This document shows, one piece after another, positions 12,586-24,119 of a DNA stretch of 64,000 nucleotides (position 1 is its first letter; the number at the start of each line of letters is the position of its first letter). Both the position numbers and the translations under genes were made by a program. The stretch spans positions 371,377-435,376 of the forward strand of contig JAYKXP010000041.1 in NCBI GenBank assembly GCA_037176845.1, written 5' to 3'. Below the pieces are notes generated by a model. That model was not told the DNA's origin, ran no database searches, and worked only from the letters and a program-made list of their open reading frames with translations. The DNA comes from Paramarasmius palmivorus. Lineage: Eukaryota > Basidiomycota > Agaricomycetes > Agaricales > Marasmiaceae.

Positions 12586-14034
12586 TCATATTGAAACAGG
12601 CCGTTCCAAGTTATGCATAATGATAAAACCGCATATTCTATGTACTTTACAGAAGGGATACAAGAATTTCAGGAGTCTGCCAATAACGAAGACGCTCAGA
12701 GGCCTTTCGCCGCCATTTACCATCTCATATTGTACGCTGATAAATGGATAAGTGTCAAGTCTGGCAACAAAAGCAGGACAACCCACAGGAGCCAATGTCC
12801 ACTCTGCGCATATGGCACGGAGACGCTCGTCCCTAGCCTTCAAGCAATCCCTGCATCTAATGTCCGCAGTTGCCTTCAGGAACGTTTCCTTAATCATGCC
12901 AGTAGTAATACCTGAAGCTTCCGAATCAGCACCACATCAAGAAGTCATTCAATACATACCAGGATGCGCTTCCGATGTCAAAGATGCAACCGCCTTATTC
13001 CATGCCTTCTTCGACGCGCCTTGTCCCAAAAACCCACATTTCTTCGTGGGGTCGTGCAAGCTCGGTTCAGTCGCAATAAGCTTCGCTAGCAGTGACTTCC
13101 TCTCCTCTAGGAGTTGAATAAGCCTGCGAAAATAACGTGGCTCAATCTTCCCTGAACTCTCTAGCTGAACGATATCGGGATTTACCGAAAGTAGATGGGA
13201 AGATGCAGCTACAGCAAGATCGTGCATACCGTGCTGTGCAGCGAGCGTATAAACATCGAGGGGATAGAGAGCGGCACATGTGAGCAAACGCCCGTACATG
13301 TTACTCCGAGGGCGGATGTGCTCTTTGGGATCTACACCGTACTGCGGAAGAGAGTTGATTCCGTACGCGATGTTTTCAATACCAAATTGGCTGTTCCAAA
13401 GTACCTGGCGATCCTGACTGGGTGGGATGTCGTAGATCGCCTGCAACATGATATGCAAGTCGGAGGAAAGAAGTAAAGGAAGATAAGCGACACGGCGAAG
13501 CTGTTTACTGGGTGGAACAGGAAGGAATCCACCGAAATTGTTGGAGGAAGACTTGCACAGCGTAGCTTCATCGACGTAGAATAGCATCAAATCAACTGTG
13601 AGCAATATCAAGTCTGTGGAAGGTCTTTCGCGGCCACTCAAAATGGGGCCAAATACAGGCGAGACAGTGAAACCAGTAGTCGCCAATGACTGCGCCGTAT
13701 CATTGGGCGGATTTGGACACATGGAATCTTCACTCGTCAATGCATCATGATGATTGTCGGACGACTAAAATAATCAAGTCAAACACAGGCCTCTGAAGAG
13801 CACTGTATACGTACATGGATCGGTAAATCCACGGGGAATTCCGTAACGCTGTTCAATGTCGGGCTTCAGCTCGTCTTCGGCGATAGAGTCGATGAATTGG
13901 AATAGGTATTACCTCGAAGTATTCCAGTAAGATGCCAGTTCGGAATCTGCGTGTTGGAGGGCAGACGGCGTAATCCAATCGTCGAGGGTGAATGGAGTTG
14001 TGTCATTTTGGTATGTGCTTGAAGTCGGGTTCAT
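12586..14034 (-). CDS. BTB/POZ-domain protein 2
   Basis: Four exons (13913-14034, 13815-13863, 12960-13764, 12586-12911) join into 433 aa. The N-terminal 80 residues are polar and Ser/Thr-rich. The BTB core follows (LILLTVDLMLFYVDE, then LHIMLQAIYDI), then QHGMHDLAVAASSHLL, and a C-terminal exon with the Cys pair RCRDCLKARDE and EWTLAPVG. All of these align in order with the BTB gene at 7095-8241, so the two are paralogues separated by the TPR gene. The intron at 13864-13912 uses an AAG acceptor, which is less usual. The residues after EWTLAPVG may include an unseen intron. The function is unknown beyond a likely protein-interaction role. Confidence 0.68.
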
Positions 14035-14167
14035 GATTGATAAGCGAGTGGGATCAGAACTGATTGAGCACACACCTTTTTATCTCGAAGTTCGTCAAGG
14101 TAGGTCATCAATGAACCGCAGCTCTACTAGGCTCGGTTCCAGCCGCGTTCGCAGTACGTAATTTTGA

Positions 14168-15155
14168 TGGGAGAGAGGACGGTACTGCGAAGCGGCTGGT
14201 ACAAACCGGGGCCGTTTTGGCAGGCCCTGCCAAATGTGAGTTTGGACTTAGTGAAACCAGCTCGATCAAAACCCGCTTTCTTCCTCTCCCTCAATGTTCC
14301 CCGATGTTTACCCTCATCCCTCACCCATATAGCCTCAGGAAGAGCATCAGATTGTCAATTGTTCATCTTTTTGACTTGTCAGGCGCATTTTAACAATAAT
14401 GCGTCCCCTTCTCAACGCAATATTGCTTACAGAAGAAAGATTGGTTCTATAGCATCTTTTTTGCTCATCAAGGAGGAATATCGGTGCGTAAACAGCTAGA
14501 TATCGTTCCTACTCCCTAACTCACAACGATTATATCAAATCCTTAGTGTTTCGTCTGTCTATATTGTCACCAGAGCCTGACGGCTGCTTGTGTTGTGGCC
14601 TTCTCGCGGTTTCGTATCCGATTACACCGCCTCGAGAGGACCCATTCAGCACAAATCGAATCGCATTTGATGTGCTCAAGGATATCCAGCATTTCGACTG
14701 CTTTTTCAGTCGTCTCACCTCCTGGAGGTGCCATTTTTGCGCTAGCTGCCGTCAAAATCATGGCTCAATACACTATTATCCTGCCGATTGGGGTCGTTTG
14801 GGACTCTGAAGACTTGGAAGATCGTCACCCACCTGAGAGGGTATGTTTGTGGGTATTACGTGCGGTTCCCGAACAGACTGGGCTGATTTTGTGGTTTTCA
14901 GGCACAATTTTCGCTCTTCCTCGTTCTCGAATGGTCGAGGACCTCATTGGGTTGGCCAATCTGACTCACTGAGTGCTCGTTTCACCTCCTATAGTGTTTT
15001 GGTAGCGCAAGGTTGGGAGGGAACGATACGATTTGAGATTCTGTGTTCGCATCGTAGACGGAATATGATGATTTCACTAAGTCCGAACTCATATTTGGCG
15101 GGGCCTGCCAAAATGGCCCCGGTTTATACCAGTCCCTTCGGTCTCGTCCTTTCCC
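14168..15155. mobile_element. Non-autonomous DNA element with long terminal inverted repeats
   Basis: The stretch 14171-14256 is repeated in inverted orientation at about 15072-15151. The best-matching core contains CTGGTACAAACCGGGGCC, GGCAGGCCCTGCC and TTTGGACTTAGTGAAA on the left; the right copy, reverse-complemented, differs at only a few positions. The terminal repeats are about 80 nt and enclose about 0.8 kb without a convincing transposase. I could not identify a target-site duplication, so the outer ends are approximate. It sits immediately upstream of BTB gene 2. Confidence 0.65.
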
Positions 15156-15285
15156 CTGCCGTAACTTCTTTCCTTTTTCAAATCATTACCCCGGTTGTAG
15201 ATTGTCCCTAATATACCTGTTCTAACAGTATGTAGACGAGACCGAACGGGAATGGGTACGAGTCTACAGCTCTACGTCCAAACCG

Positions 15286-15963
15286 TCACGGAGCTAGTGG
15301 AGCCGTCAGGGAGTATAAAAACGCGAATGGCCACCGATTGATGCTCATTAAGCCTATAGATGTATACTTCCAGCGAAAAGATGCCCGGTGAGTCTCATCT
15401 GATTCGACGGATCTCCACATCTGTCTCCAAAGCTGCAGCTGATACTGAGAAGCGGAAGCTAAGGCCCCAGCTGGTGCAAGAAGCGATCCCAAAATAAGCG
15501 AAATCACTAATGACGACGTTGATGAGGTCACGAAGCCTTTGTAGATAGGCAATAGACGTTAAGTGCTAGACCCGAGGGACTAGTACTTAACGAGTACCTG
15601 TCCGAGCCATTGTACCTTGACCAGATCAGAAGGATGAAGGCGTTTATATCCTTCGTAGGTATTAAGAACCTGTGGAAGGTTTAGTGAGAGCAACATGTGG
15701 AAAAGAAGAAAAGTAACTATACTATGGCCATTCGAACCTAACCGTTATTTGCCTATCCTGGATGTCAGCTCGGAATACTGTTTACGCATCGCGTATGCAT
15801 CGTTTAATCGATTACATGTTCCGATGACCTGGTATGAATATGGCAGCGTAGGTTCGTAAAAGACCGGGCCATTTGCATCCGAGTACGATGACGAGGTGTC
15901 TAGAGACAGGCCAAAGTTCTTTCGAATCTTTGCAAACGCCTCCCTGGAGGCTCCTGCAAGCAT
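15286..15963 (-). CDS. Weak multi-exon gene candidate, unrecognised
   Basis: The minus strand has three protein-like stretches: one from an ATG at 15963 (MLAGASREAFAKIRKNFGLS), one near 15660 (NTYEGYKRLHPSDLVKVQW), and one at 15286-15540 ending in a stop and containing a hydrophobic span (LVISLILGSLLAPAGALA). Splice sites exist between them, but I could not find a single set that keeps all in frame. It may be a small membrane protein gene or a remnant. I do not recognise it. Confidence 0.3.
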
Positions 15964-16413
15964 GGTCTTGACTCAGTGATGGTAGTCTGTCTAATTGTGG
16001 TATCTTGACGACGGCATGAGAATCCTATTGCTCCTGGGTGTCAGGGTCGAGCCCCGGACTATCGAACCTGAGGATGTATCACAGTGCGAACCAGGGCAGT
16101 AGTTGTTCGAGACTCAAGGCTTGAGGCGAAGTACGAATGCAATTGACAAAAGGCTGTTGGAAGGTATCTGAGATCAATGAGAGCTATAATTCAATTGCGA
16201 CAGGGAAACGCACTTTAATGGTTTACAGCCATCTCTTCCATTATTCAACTCCAAATATCAAAATCCGAGGACTTCGCGCCGAGAAATCTACCAAGGAGAA
16301 TCAGAGAAGTCACCAGATTGATACTTGGATACACACTGGATACACACTGGATACACGACAAGTATTACTTGCCGTCGATATTGTCCAGCGACTGCTTACT
16401 GGCACTCTGCCAT

Positions 16414-17097
16414 CTAGCCTATGTCGACAATTCTCGAAGGACTCCGATGTTGACCTAGCCCAGACTTGGAGGGCTTTGTAATAGAATTTTCTACGACAGC
16501 GGTATGCTTCGTCTCCAGCAGCATGACACCACCAAGCCTTTTACACCGGGTGTTCGAGAGTTTCTCTATGAAATCAGAAGTAGTGCAAGTTCCTGAAAGT
16601 CGTCGAGCTTGTGTATGGGTTGCTGTGGTCGGAAGAGGAGGAACGGCGGTCGGTGTCGGTACAGACTGGCACAGACCCGGACCGGTACAGCCTACAGGTC
16701 GGTACGGCGGGTACGGCGAGAACACGCGGCGCCGGAATGTGCCGAGTCCTCTCTTTCGTCTCTTACTCCGAACTTCGAAGAACTCACCGCAAACTATAGC
16801 GCTAGCTTCCTCAGTCCACTGGCCCGGCGAGATGGCGCACAACTTGATAGACCAAACATTCCTTTCGAGGGACTTACAGGCAAAGAATCTATTCCAATAC
16901 TGGGACATTGTACGGCAGGCTTTCAGCTTTTGAATTCCATCTGTTGCTGTATCATTCCGCTCGTCGACGTTGATCGTTTCGAATGGCTGATAAATTGGCT
17001 TCAGGTCGCCCTTTGGGCACCAACGATAAAGATCCGAGACGTCAGACCCATTTATAGATATTGAAATCCGTTCAGCTTTCGAATTACCCCGTTTCAT
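16414..17097 (-). CDS. Hypothetical ORF, unrecognised
   Basis: An uninterrupted 227-codon frame starts from the ATG at 17097. The first 110 residues look protein-like (SDLYRWCPKGDLKPIYQPFE, then SQYWNRFFACKSLE). The second half crosses a low-complexity stretch (16640-16740) rich in GGTACGG and CGGT and is less convincing, so an intron may lie there. No domain is recognised. Confidence 0.3.
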   Translation of the reverse strand: MKRGNSKAERISISINGSDVSDLYRWCPKGDLKPIYQPFETINVDERNDTATDGIQKLKACRTMSQYWNRFFACKSLERNVWSIKLCAISPGQWTEEASAIVCGEFFEVRSKRRKRGLGTFRRRVFSPYPPYRPVGCTGPGLCQSVPTPTAVPPLPTTATHTQARRLSGTCTTSDFIEKLSNTRCKRLGGVMLLETKHTAVVENSITKPSKSGLGQHRSPSRIVDIG

Positions 17098-17701
17098 CGT
17101 TGGGGTCGAAGTCAAGAAAATCGTGTCTCGGTGGGTGCAAAATGAGAAGTCACGGTGTCGGGCAAGGAGTCAAGGTCATATTGTAGGTTTCTAAAGGTAT
17201 GTATGTGATATCACCGGATATAGCTATCGTCTTCTCATCTTTTCACAGATTCCTACGCCCACATCAAGCAATCACAAGTCACCTTGAAGCTGATGGACGT
17301 TGAACGGTTGGGGCATCACTATTCTAGCGCGCAACAACCTTCGACGGCGGTCAAACATAGTGTTGAGTCCTTTCGATATGTCGCTCGTTCTGCGATCGCA
17401 GGAGGGACCAAGTACTGTGAAACAGTGTACTTGGAATCCACCACGAGGATTTAATTCAATGTACGCGAACAGCTGGCATAACGCGACCCTATCTGGATGA
17501 TATATTCATAGCAGCGCTAGGGACAGACGGGATTAGAAACTCCACCCAGAGGCTGCTTCCATCTGTGCTGATCGTCTGTCTGATGCTTTACCGATATGGG
17601 AACACATTCAATACCAGCGCTATGAGTTTGGTATAAGTATACTTCATCTGCATCGCTTGGTTGGGTCCTTCAACTTGCTTTCGAGCTCTTCGTCACAAAG
17701 G
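17098..17701. promoter_or_regulatory. Upstream region of 7TM-1
   Basis: No gene is seen. A TATA-like GTATAAGTAT lies at 17631-17640, about 60 nt before the start codon of 7TM-1, and could be its core promoter. Confidence 0.35.
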
Positions 17702-19231
17702 ATGGGTAATGATGTTCCATTCAGCTCTGTCTATTCCGTCGAAGGTGTTCTGCTGGCACCATTCGTCTCCGTCGGGGTGGGTCTTTCTGTATCAGCCTCG
17801 CATTGTAATCAAGGCTGACCCTAGCGACAAATAGCTAATGCTATTCTGGCTCGGTGAGTCGATAGCCAACCATTTCCCTTCCATCGCTCACTCCTAGTAG
17901 GTTTCTACGCTTTGCTATTCGGATTGGTGGTCTACTTTCTTTGCACCCGTGAAACCATTGTAAACAGGAAAGCACATCTCTACTGGATGACCGTGCTCTT
18001 TGGACTATCGGTTTCTTCGGCTATCTTCGAAGCGAGCGGGGACATCGCAGGGGCTGTTTTTGCGTTTCGAGCAGCTTCAACCCTTAATTTCGATTCCCTC
18101 AAAGACTGGATGGCTATGGACAATGTTCCCCGTTTGGTACTTGGGTGAGCTGTCTCCTCATTTCTGGGATCGTAGTTTTAATACCAGATTTAGGGTCTTT
18201 TCCGGGATACTCTACCTTTTGTCCAAGTAAGTGCCCTGATGATATTATGGGGGTTCTATTTCCTAATGCATGAGTAGCTGCATTGCAGATATCATTCTCG
18301 TGAGTAACTTTCGTTCCTGCATATTGTACTTTTCATGAGAATGTGACTATAGCTATATCGCTGCTACGTTGTATGGGGATCCGCGAAGCGTGCTTTGACT
18401 GGCGTGTTGCTGTTAGTTTTATCTACAACCAATGGTACGTCTAATCCGTCAAATACGTGTTCATATATCAAGCTGACACCTTGATCGTGATAGTCTTTGG
18501 TCTCGTTGCCCATGTCCTGGTTTTTGTTTCCCGTGGAAAGCAACGATGGGATTTGTCGGCCAAGACTGGTAGCATAATCATGGCCTACAATATGGCCAAT
18601 GCTGCTAATACCATTATAATGACACTCCTTATCGGTGAGGTCGTTCATCGCTGGCTCATATAAGAGGAAAAACTAATTGTTATGTCTATACAGCGGGACG
18701 ACTTTGGTGGATAACTCGAGATGCTCGAGAATTCATGGGGCACAAGGTCGATCGAAGATATAAAAGGATCGTATCCACGCTGTGAGTGCTAAATCGCTTT
18801 GGATAGTATCTGCCTCTCAGACGTCTATATATCTCAGCATAGAATCCGGGTTTCTATACTCCGCAGTGCTTATCGTAAACTCCTGTCTTACTCTGACTTC
18901 GAGCAATCTGGGGTACAGGATCTCATTGAACTCGCTGGTTAGGCTCATGGTGGTAAGTCGATCTTCCTCAAGACTGCTATGTAAACCGTTCACATTTTGT
19001 CTCCTCTAGGGAATTGCGCCAACTTTGATATTCCTGCGCACGAGTCTCGCATCCACCGACAACGCCGTGCCAAATTCTCGGATGCTGTCAACCCTACGAT
19101 TCGGAGATCCGCCTGCCGCGGTATCCTCCGAAGGCCATGTTCGTAGCGTGGCACTTCAACAGGCATCCACCGACGAGAACAGCGACGTGGAGACCCAGAA
19201 GGTTGAACGCTCGGACACATCCAGCGCGTGA
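17702..19231 (+). CDS. Seven-transmembrane protein 7TM-1 (subgroup A)
   Basis: Exons 17702-17776, 17835-17853, 17901-18144, 18194-18226, 18278-18299, 18353-18434, 18494-18634, 18694-18781, 18838-18952, 19010-19231; 346 aa. Seven hydrophobic spans are visible, the first made by exons 1-3 (VGLMLFWLG then FYALLFGLVVYFL). The inner loop after span 5 reads GRLWWITRDAREFMG, followed by a basic VDRRYKR motif, and differs from subgroup B. The C-tail of about 60 residues is Ser-rich with an acidic end. The start is the only ATG that leaves a full first span. Compared with subgroup B, exon 1 is shorter (75 nt) and exon 6 longer (82 nt). Nearest relative in the window: 7TM-2, 2 kb downstream. Ligand and function unknown. 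Confidence 0.88.
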
Positions 19232-21178
19232 ATCTCCGAGTCTTATTGGGAGTCGAGGGATTGTTTCTTGGGCGCCGCCATAACCCGTCCTGAACCTTTT
19301 ATCTCTCAAGTACTGTACTTCGGTACCTCGAATCATTTATTCTCTATTATGTTGGTTACATCTTGTGGTTCACGTACTTATACCGTATTCCCCTACATTT
19401 TCCTACCAGGGCATGACCTAAAGCTTTCGAATCAGAACCGTATGACCAGGCCGAGTAATACATACCAGCGTTCGTCTCTCATGTTATCGTTCAGGAGAGC
19501 GGCATTCCTTTGCGGGGTCGATTAAGCTCGGTTTGGCAGTTGTGAGCTCGCAGTGATTGTTGTCCCGATGAAGTGAAGAAAAAACACGGCTTGATTGCGT
19601 CAGCTAGAATAACTAGTTCCGTCGGGAGTAGAGCGAAAGATGTAGTTTTCCGCGCTAAAGCATGGATGTCGAGCTTGGAGGCAGAGATTGGCATTTTAAG
19701 TTGCATATTTTGCTCTCTGGGTGAAAGTGCACTTAGGGCGTCGAGTACATAGACTCGGACGTAGAAACGGTACCGCCATATCGAACTGAGCCCACGGCAA
19801 AATTCAAACTGGTCGGCATGAGAGTAGATATGATGATATATGTCCAAGGGCGGCGATGATAGGAAAGCTTCTGATGAAGTGCCGTTGAGTGACCTGATGA
19901 TGGTTGCGGTATGGATCTTGGACAGGGCGTGAGGCAAAGAATAGTGATATTGACGGGTGCCTCTTTGTTCCTTCTCAACTCGGGAATGGCACGACCTACT
20001 GAGGACACTGGGGAGGTTCGGAGCTCGAGTAGTTTGTGGGCTTAGGTCTGTATGAAAAAGGCGCGAGATGCACTGGCTGGGCACACACCTTTGGAGACCT
20101 TCCGACTAGCAGGTGCTACCCAACCCACACTTCGACAATTCATAACTGCGCATCCCATAGTCCATAGTGAATCCCGTTACACAATTTTTGCAGTGACTTT
20201 TGAGTATTTGTCGTCGGTGAGAGAAAAGGGTGAATGTGCCGGAATTTGCCGGGTCTTCCTTTGTCGTTAAGTAGCACTTGACACGCTTCTAATTCTTCTC
20301 GTCTCCACTCCTTCATACGCATCCTGAAAGATGCGGAATCAAGCCCAGCACTGCAGTATGCTGAGACAACCAACTCTGAGCGTTCCCCTGGCCCGAACCT
20401 TGCCTTACGTCAATTTCTTCATGAGGGACCACTCATTAGCCATCGTACGTTGTCCACAGGCTATTGCGCCAACCCGAACTGAATGCTCTTCTCAGCAGAG
20501 GTCCATTGCTACTTCTTTGACGGATATCTTTTCGAAGAAACCTTGTATATTGGAGCATCACATTAGCTGATACGAAGTAAATTGAGCATCTCCTGTTCAG
20601 CGTTTCATGAAATATCAAGCATCACATTCGGAATGTCAGCACGAAGTTGCTCCACTATTCCTGTCTTATCGCCGCGCAAGGCGGTTCAACGTTCAATTCC
20701 GGCTGTGACAGATCATGGATGATGTCGATGAACTTGGAAGAACAAGTACGTCCTTGTAAACCTTGCTTTGAGTAGCTGAGACTGCCTCGATATAACTTGC
20801 AGGAACAGTCACTAGAAGACGTCTGCGAACTCTTCGCATTCTAAGTGCGGTAGCAAGCCATCGTACCGTTGCGCCGGCTGAATGAGAACATAGCAACTTG
20901 GATTTGCTGGTCCTATCATAATAAGGACACGGCGGCAACGGATTCGGAACTGGATAGAGTCAGACAAGATGATTGCTGCAGTGGGAACCAGCTAGAAGCT
21001 GTGAGTATTGCTTCTATCTAATCTGTTGATCTGTTTTATTCGATCTCGAATATTTCAGTGATGGGCAGGCAACAAGCTTCATTCCGGAATAATTCTTGAT
21101 AACATATAAAGCTCATCTCTAACTACTTAATTAGATTCTGCGCCTCTCTTAGTATACCTTCCCCTCGCACTAGCAAAA
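19232..21178. other. Spacer between 7TM-1 and 7TM-2
   Basis: A long open frame on the minus strand at 19491-20084 has no good ATG and no recognisable motif; I regard it as doubtful. Nothing else is supported here. A TATAAA at 21105-21110 precedes 7TM-2. Confidence 0.3.
21105..21110 (+). promoter_or_regulatory. TATA box of 7TM-2
   Basis: TATAAA about 70 nt before the start codon at 21179, with no other obvious core promoter between them. Confidence 0.45.
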
Positions 21179-22707
21179 ATGAGCACTAACTTTCCATTTG
21201 AGTCGCTCTACTCTATTCAAGGCGTGCTGCTCGGGCCGTTTGTCTCTGTAGGAGTGGGTGATATCTAACTATATTCACGAGACAATTGGTATTTACTCCG
21301 TGAACGAACAGCTGATGTTATTCGCGCTCGGTGAGTGATCATTGGACATTGGACAGTCTACTTGACGATGCTGACATTTTTAGTACAGGTTTCTATGTTT
21401 TGCTCTTCGGGATGGTGATCTACTTGCTCTCCGTCCGTGAAGATATGGTAAATAGAAGGCCACACCTTGGCTGGATGATCGCACTTTTTGCATTGTCCGT
21501 CTCTTCCGCCGGGTTTGATGCAAGTATTACAATTACGGAGGCCGCACTAGGCTTTCAGGCTGCTTCCACTGGTAATGCCGACTCCCTGATGAGCTGGGAG
21601 ACCCTGGGAGTTGGTCCCCAATTGATTCTTAGGTGAGCTGCCTGTCTCGTTACCTCTTAAAATTCATCTTTGATCACGTACGTCAGTGCTTGTGCTAGGA
21701 CGTCGTATCTCTTAGCCAAGTAGGTGCAAAACTGACGTCTTGGATATACTTTTCTCATATACCTGCAGCTGTATCGCAGATGCCATCCTCGTGAGTAATC
21801 TTTTCTCTAGTTGTTCAGTTGTTGATTCAGGTATATGTATAGCTGTATCGCTGCTACGTTATTTGGGGCTCTACTTGGCGCGCTTTGACCGGCGTACTAT
21901 TGCTGCTCTCTTTCGGAGTCAACGGTAGTTACAAGCATGCGGACTTCCGTTTTCCGACTGACACGCTCTCAGGCCTTGATTTTGCTGCAAATGTGGCAAT
22001 ATATATAGCCATAAGTCAACACCAATGGGATCTATACGAAAAGGTCAACAAAGTCGTCACGGCATACAATCTTGCCTTTGCGGCCAATACCCTTTTGTTG
22101 ACACTAATTATTGGTAGGTTGCTAATACACTCAGATTGGAACTAAGTAAAACTCTGTTAGCGGGTCGGATTTGGTGGATGACCAGGGACGCGCGAGGTAT
22201 CCTGGGGGATAACATCGATCGAAAGTACAAAAAGATTACATCCGCGCTGTGAGTCAGGGTCATTTTTGGGGTTTGGATCATCCTCTAATCAAATTATATC
22301 CTTCAGAATCGAATCTGGATTTCTGTATTCTGCGACCCTGATTGTAAATGAGGGGATTATACAGTCGACGAGCGAATTGGGCTTTAGTCTCAATCTAAAT
22401 CCGCTTGTTGATCTCATGGTGGTCAGTCAAAACATCAGGATGTCGACCTGCGCTGTCTCACAACATTAATTTTCAGGGCATTGCACCAACATTGATATTC
22501 CTGCGCACAAGCCTTGCTATCAACGACAATGCCGTGCCAGAAGTTCGAATGTTGTCTACTCTTCGATTTGGAGAACCGCCCGCCGCCGTTACCTCCGAAT
22601 CTGAAACCTATGAAACCCATAGCGTTGTTCTCCGACGGGCGTCCATTGATGGAAGCAGAGATTTGGAAGCCCAGAAGGTTGAGCATTCGGAGTCGTCTAG
22701 TGCTTGA
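21179..22707 (+). CDS. Seven-transmembrane protein 7TM-2 (subgroup A)
   Basis: Exons 21179-21253, 21312-21330, 21389-21632, 21687-21719, 21769-21790, 21843-21924, 21973-22113, 22161-22248, 22307-22421, 22477-22707; 349 aa. It follows 7TM-1 exon by exon with the same lengths except the last. Conserved marks: LYRCYVIWG after span 3, GRIWWMTRDARG in the inner loop after span 5, then IDRKYKK, IESGFLYSATLIVN in span 6, and GIAPTLIFLRTSL at the end of span 7. The C-tail carries RMLSTLRFGEPPAAV, almost identical in 7TM-1, so the subgroup A tail is conserved. The outer loop before span 7 has no sequon. Confidence 0.9.
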
Positions 22708-24119
22708 ACAACAAGCATGGTCGAACGAGGACGGTGCTACACTGCCGTATACATATATTCATACCCAGATACCTTATTCGTAGTATTTATGTCACTCGTA
22801 CATGTATTCCCCCTTTCGATTGTGTATTTATACAGATTTTAAGCCAGTTAAACTTATATTGCGACGACAGAGCACTATGTATGCTTCACGTGAAAGACAG
22901 ACGTTGCCCAAGAGACCCGGGCGACGCACAAACCATATAGCAGCCAAACCACTCTAGGTATCAAACTTCCCAATGCTTTCTCGTTGGACCATGTCATTGC
23001 CATACATGGTTAAGCATATCAGACATATGATAGTCTTTTGAAATTGAAAGGGATTTGCATTCGGTGCGTACCAAAGGCGAGATACAAACTGGCAAACCAT
23101 CCAAGCAAAAAATAGCTGACTAGTACGTGAAACGAAGTTCATCCACAAGAAAATCATGATCTGGGCCCGAAGATGACGATGACCAAGGAAGGACAGAAAC
23201 CGTGCAGCCGGTCGTCAATTGCAAGTATCGTTCTCTTTCGAGGAAATGAAGCGTCTACTCTGGATTTGAGATCACTTTTAGAGACGATAGCCTGACCTAG
23301 TACTGGCTTCTTAGGTTGGAAGACGTGCTGGGTTGGCCGGAATGAAAAGGGTGAACCTTCCGCGCTAGGTAGACATCCCCAAACGCATGTCCATCGCCAG
23401 AGGCGGCGGTGAATCGACTCGCACCCGCACGCCCAACATTTACACAGCCCAGAGCTACTAGATTATATACCGTGTTTTTGGATTGGATTCTGAGGAGTGG
23501 AGTGGGATAGGTTGAGGAATGGGACGCGTCGTGGTGCATATGAGGGTAGCGGTGCGGCAAAAACGATCCGTGTTGGTCCTAATACAAGGTATTGTATCAA
23601 GGCAATGCGATCTCATTTTGAATATTCTAGGGTCATGTTAGAACAAGAGCGACGAAGTAAAGAGAGAGGACAAAAGGGCAAGGAACTTGGAAGGAACGCA
23701 CCCACAACACCCGAATTTTCCTAGGCAATTGTGTCAATTGCTTCCGAATGATTGGGAAGAGGGTAAAGGTGTGGTGGTTGCGTTGTGGGCATCGCTTGGG
23801 GTAGCCAACGGGCCTTCAGATATGGCGTGTCATAGGATAGGATGAACAGGGATATGGATTCGGAAGACTCGTACTTACAATTTCAAAAGGCGGTTGTGGT
23901 GCACGTGGTTATTTTTGCAGCACACTTGAACGCAAGCCGCTGAACGTCGTCGACGGCCCTCGACGACCATATTACATATTGCAATACTCCTCTACATAAA
24001 CAGCACTTGTTTTATTGTGATACGTAGGGGGTTACATGGCCTGTTCGAACAGGAAACATACTACATGCATCGGTCCATGATTCCCAGCTTCAAGTCGTCT
24101 CCGCGACAATCAACTGAGC
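22708..24119. other. Spacer between 7TM-2 and 7TM-3 with possible gene remnant
   Basis: The minus strand has protein-like stretches at 22954-23157 (contains SRTSQLFFAWMVCQFVSRLW) and 23297-23450 (GCVNVGRAGASRFTAASGDG). I could not connect them. They may be remnants of one gene. 7TM-2 and 7TM-3 are convergent across this spacer. Confidence 0.3.

Noticed and set aside
14164..15211. Protein-coding genes inside the inverted-end element
   Set aside because: Overlapping frames on both strands include the terminal repeats themselves, and none resembles a transposase.
19491..20084. 197-codon minus-strand ORF as a gene
   Set aside because: No ATG at a sensible place, no motif, and composition like spacer DNA.
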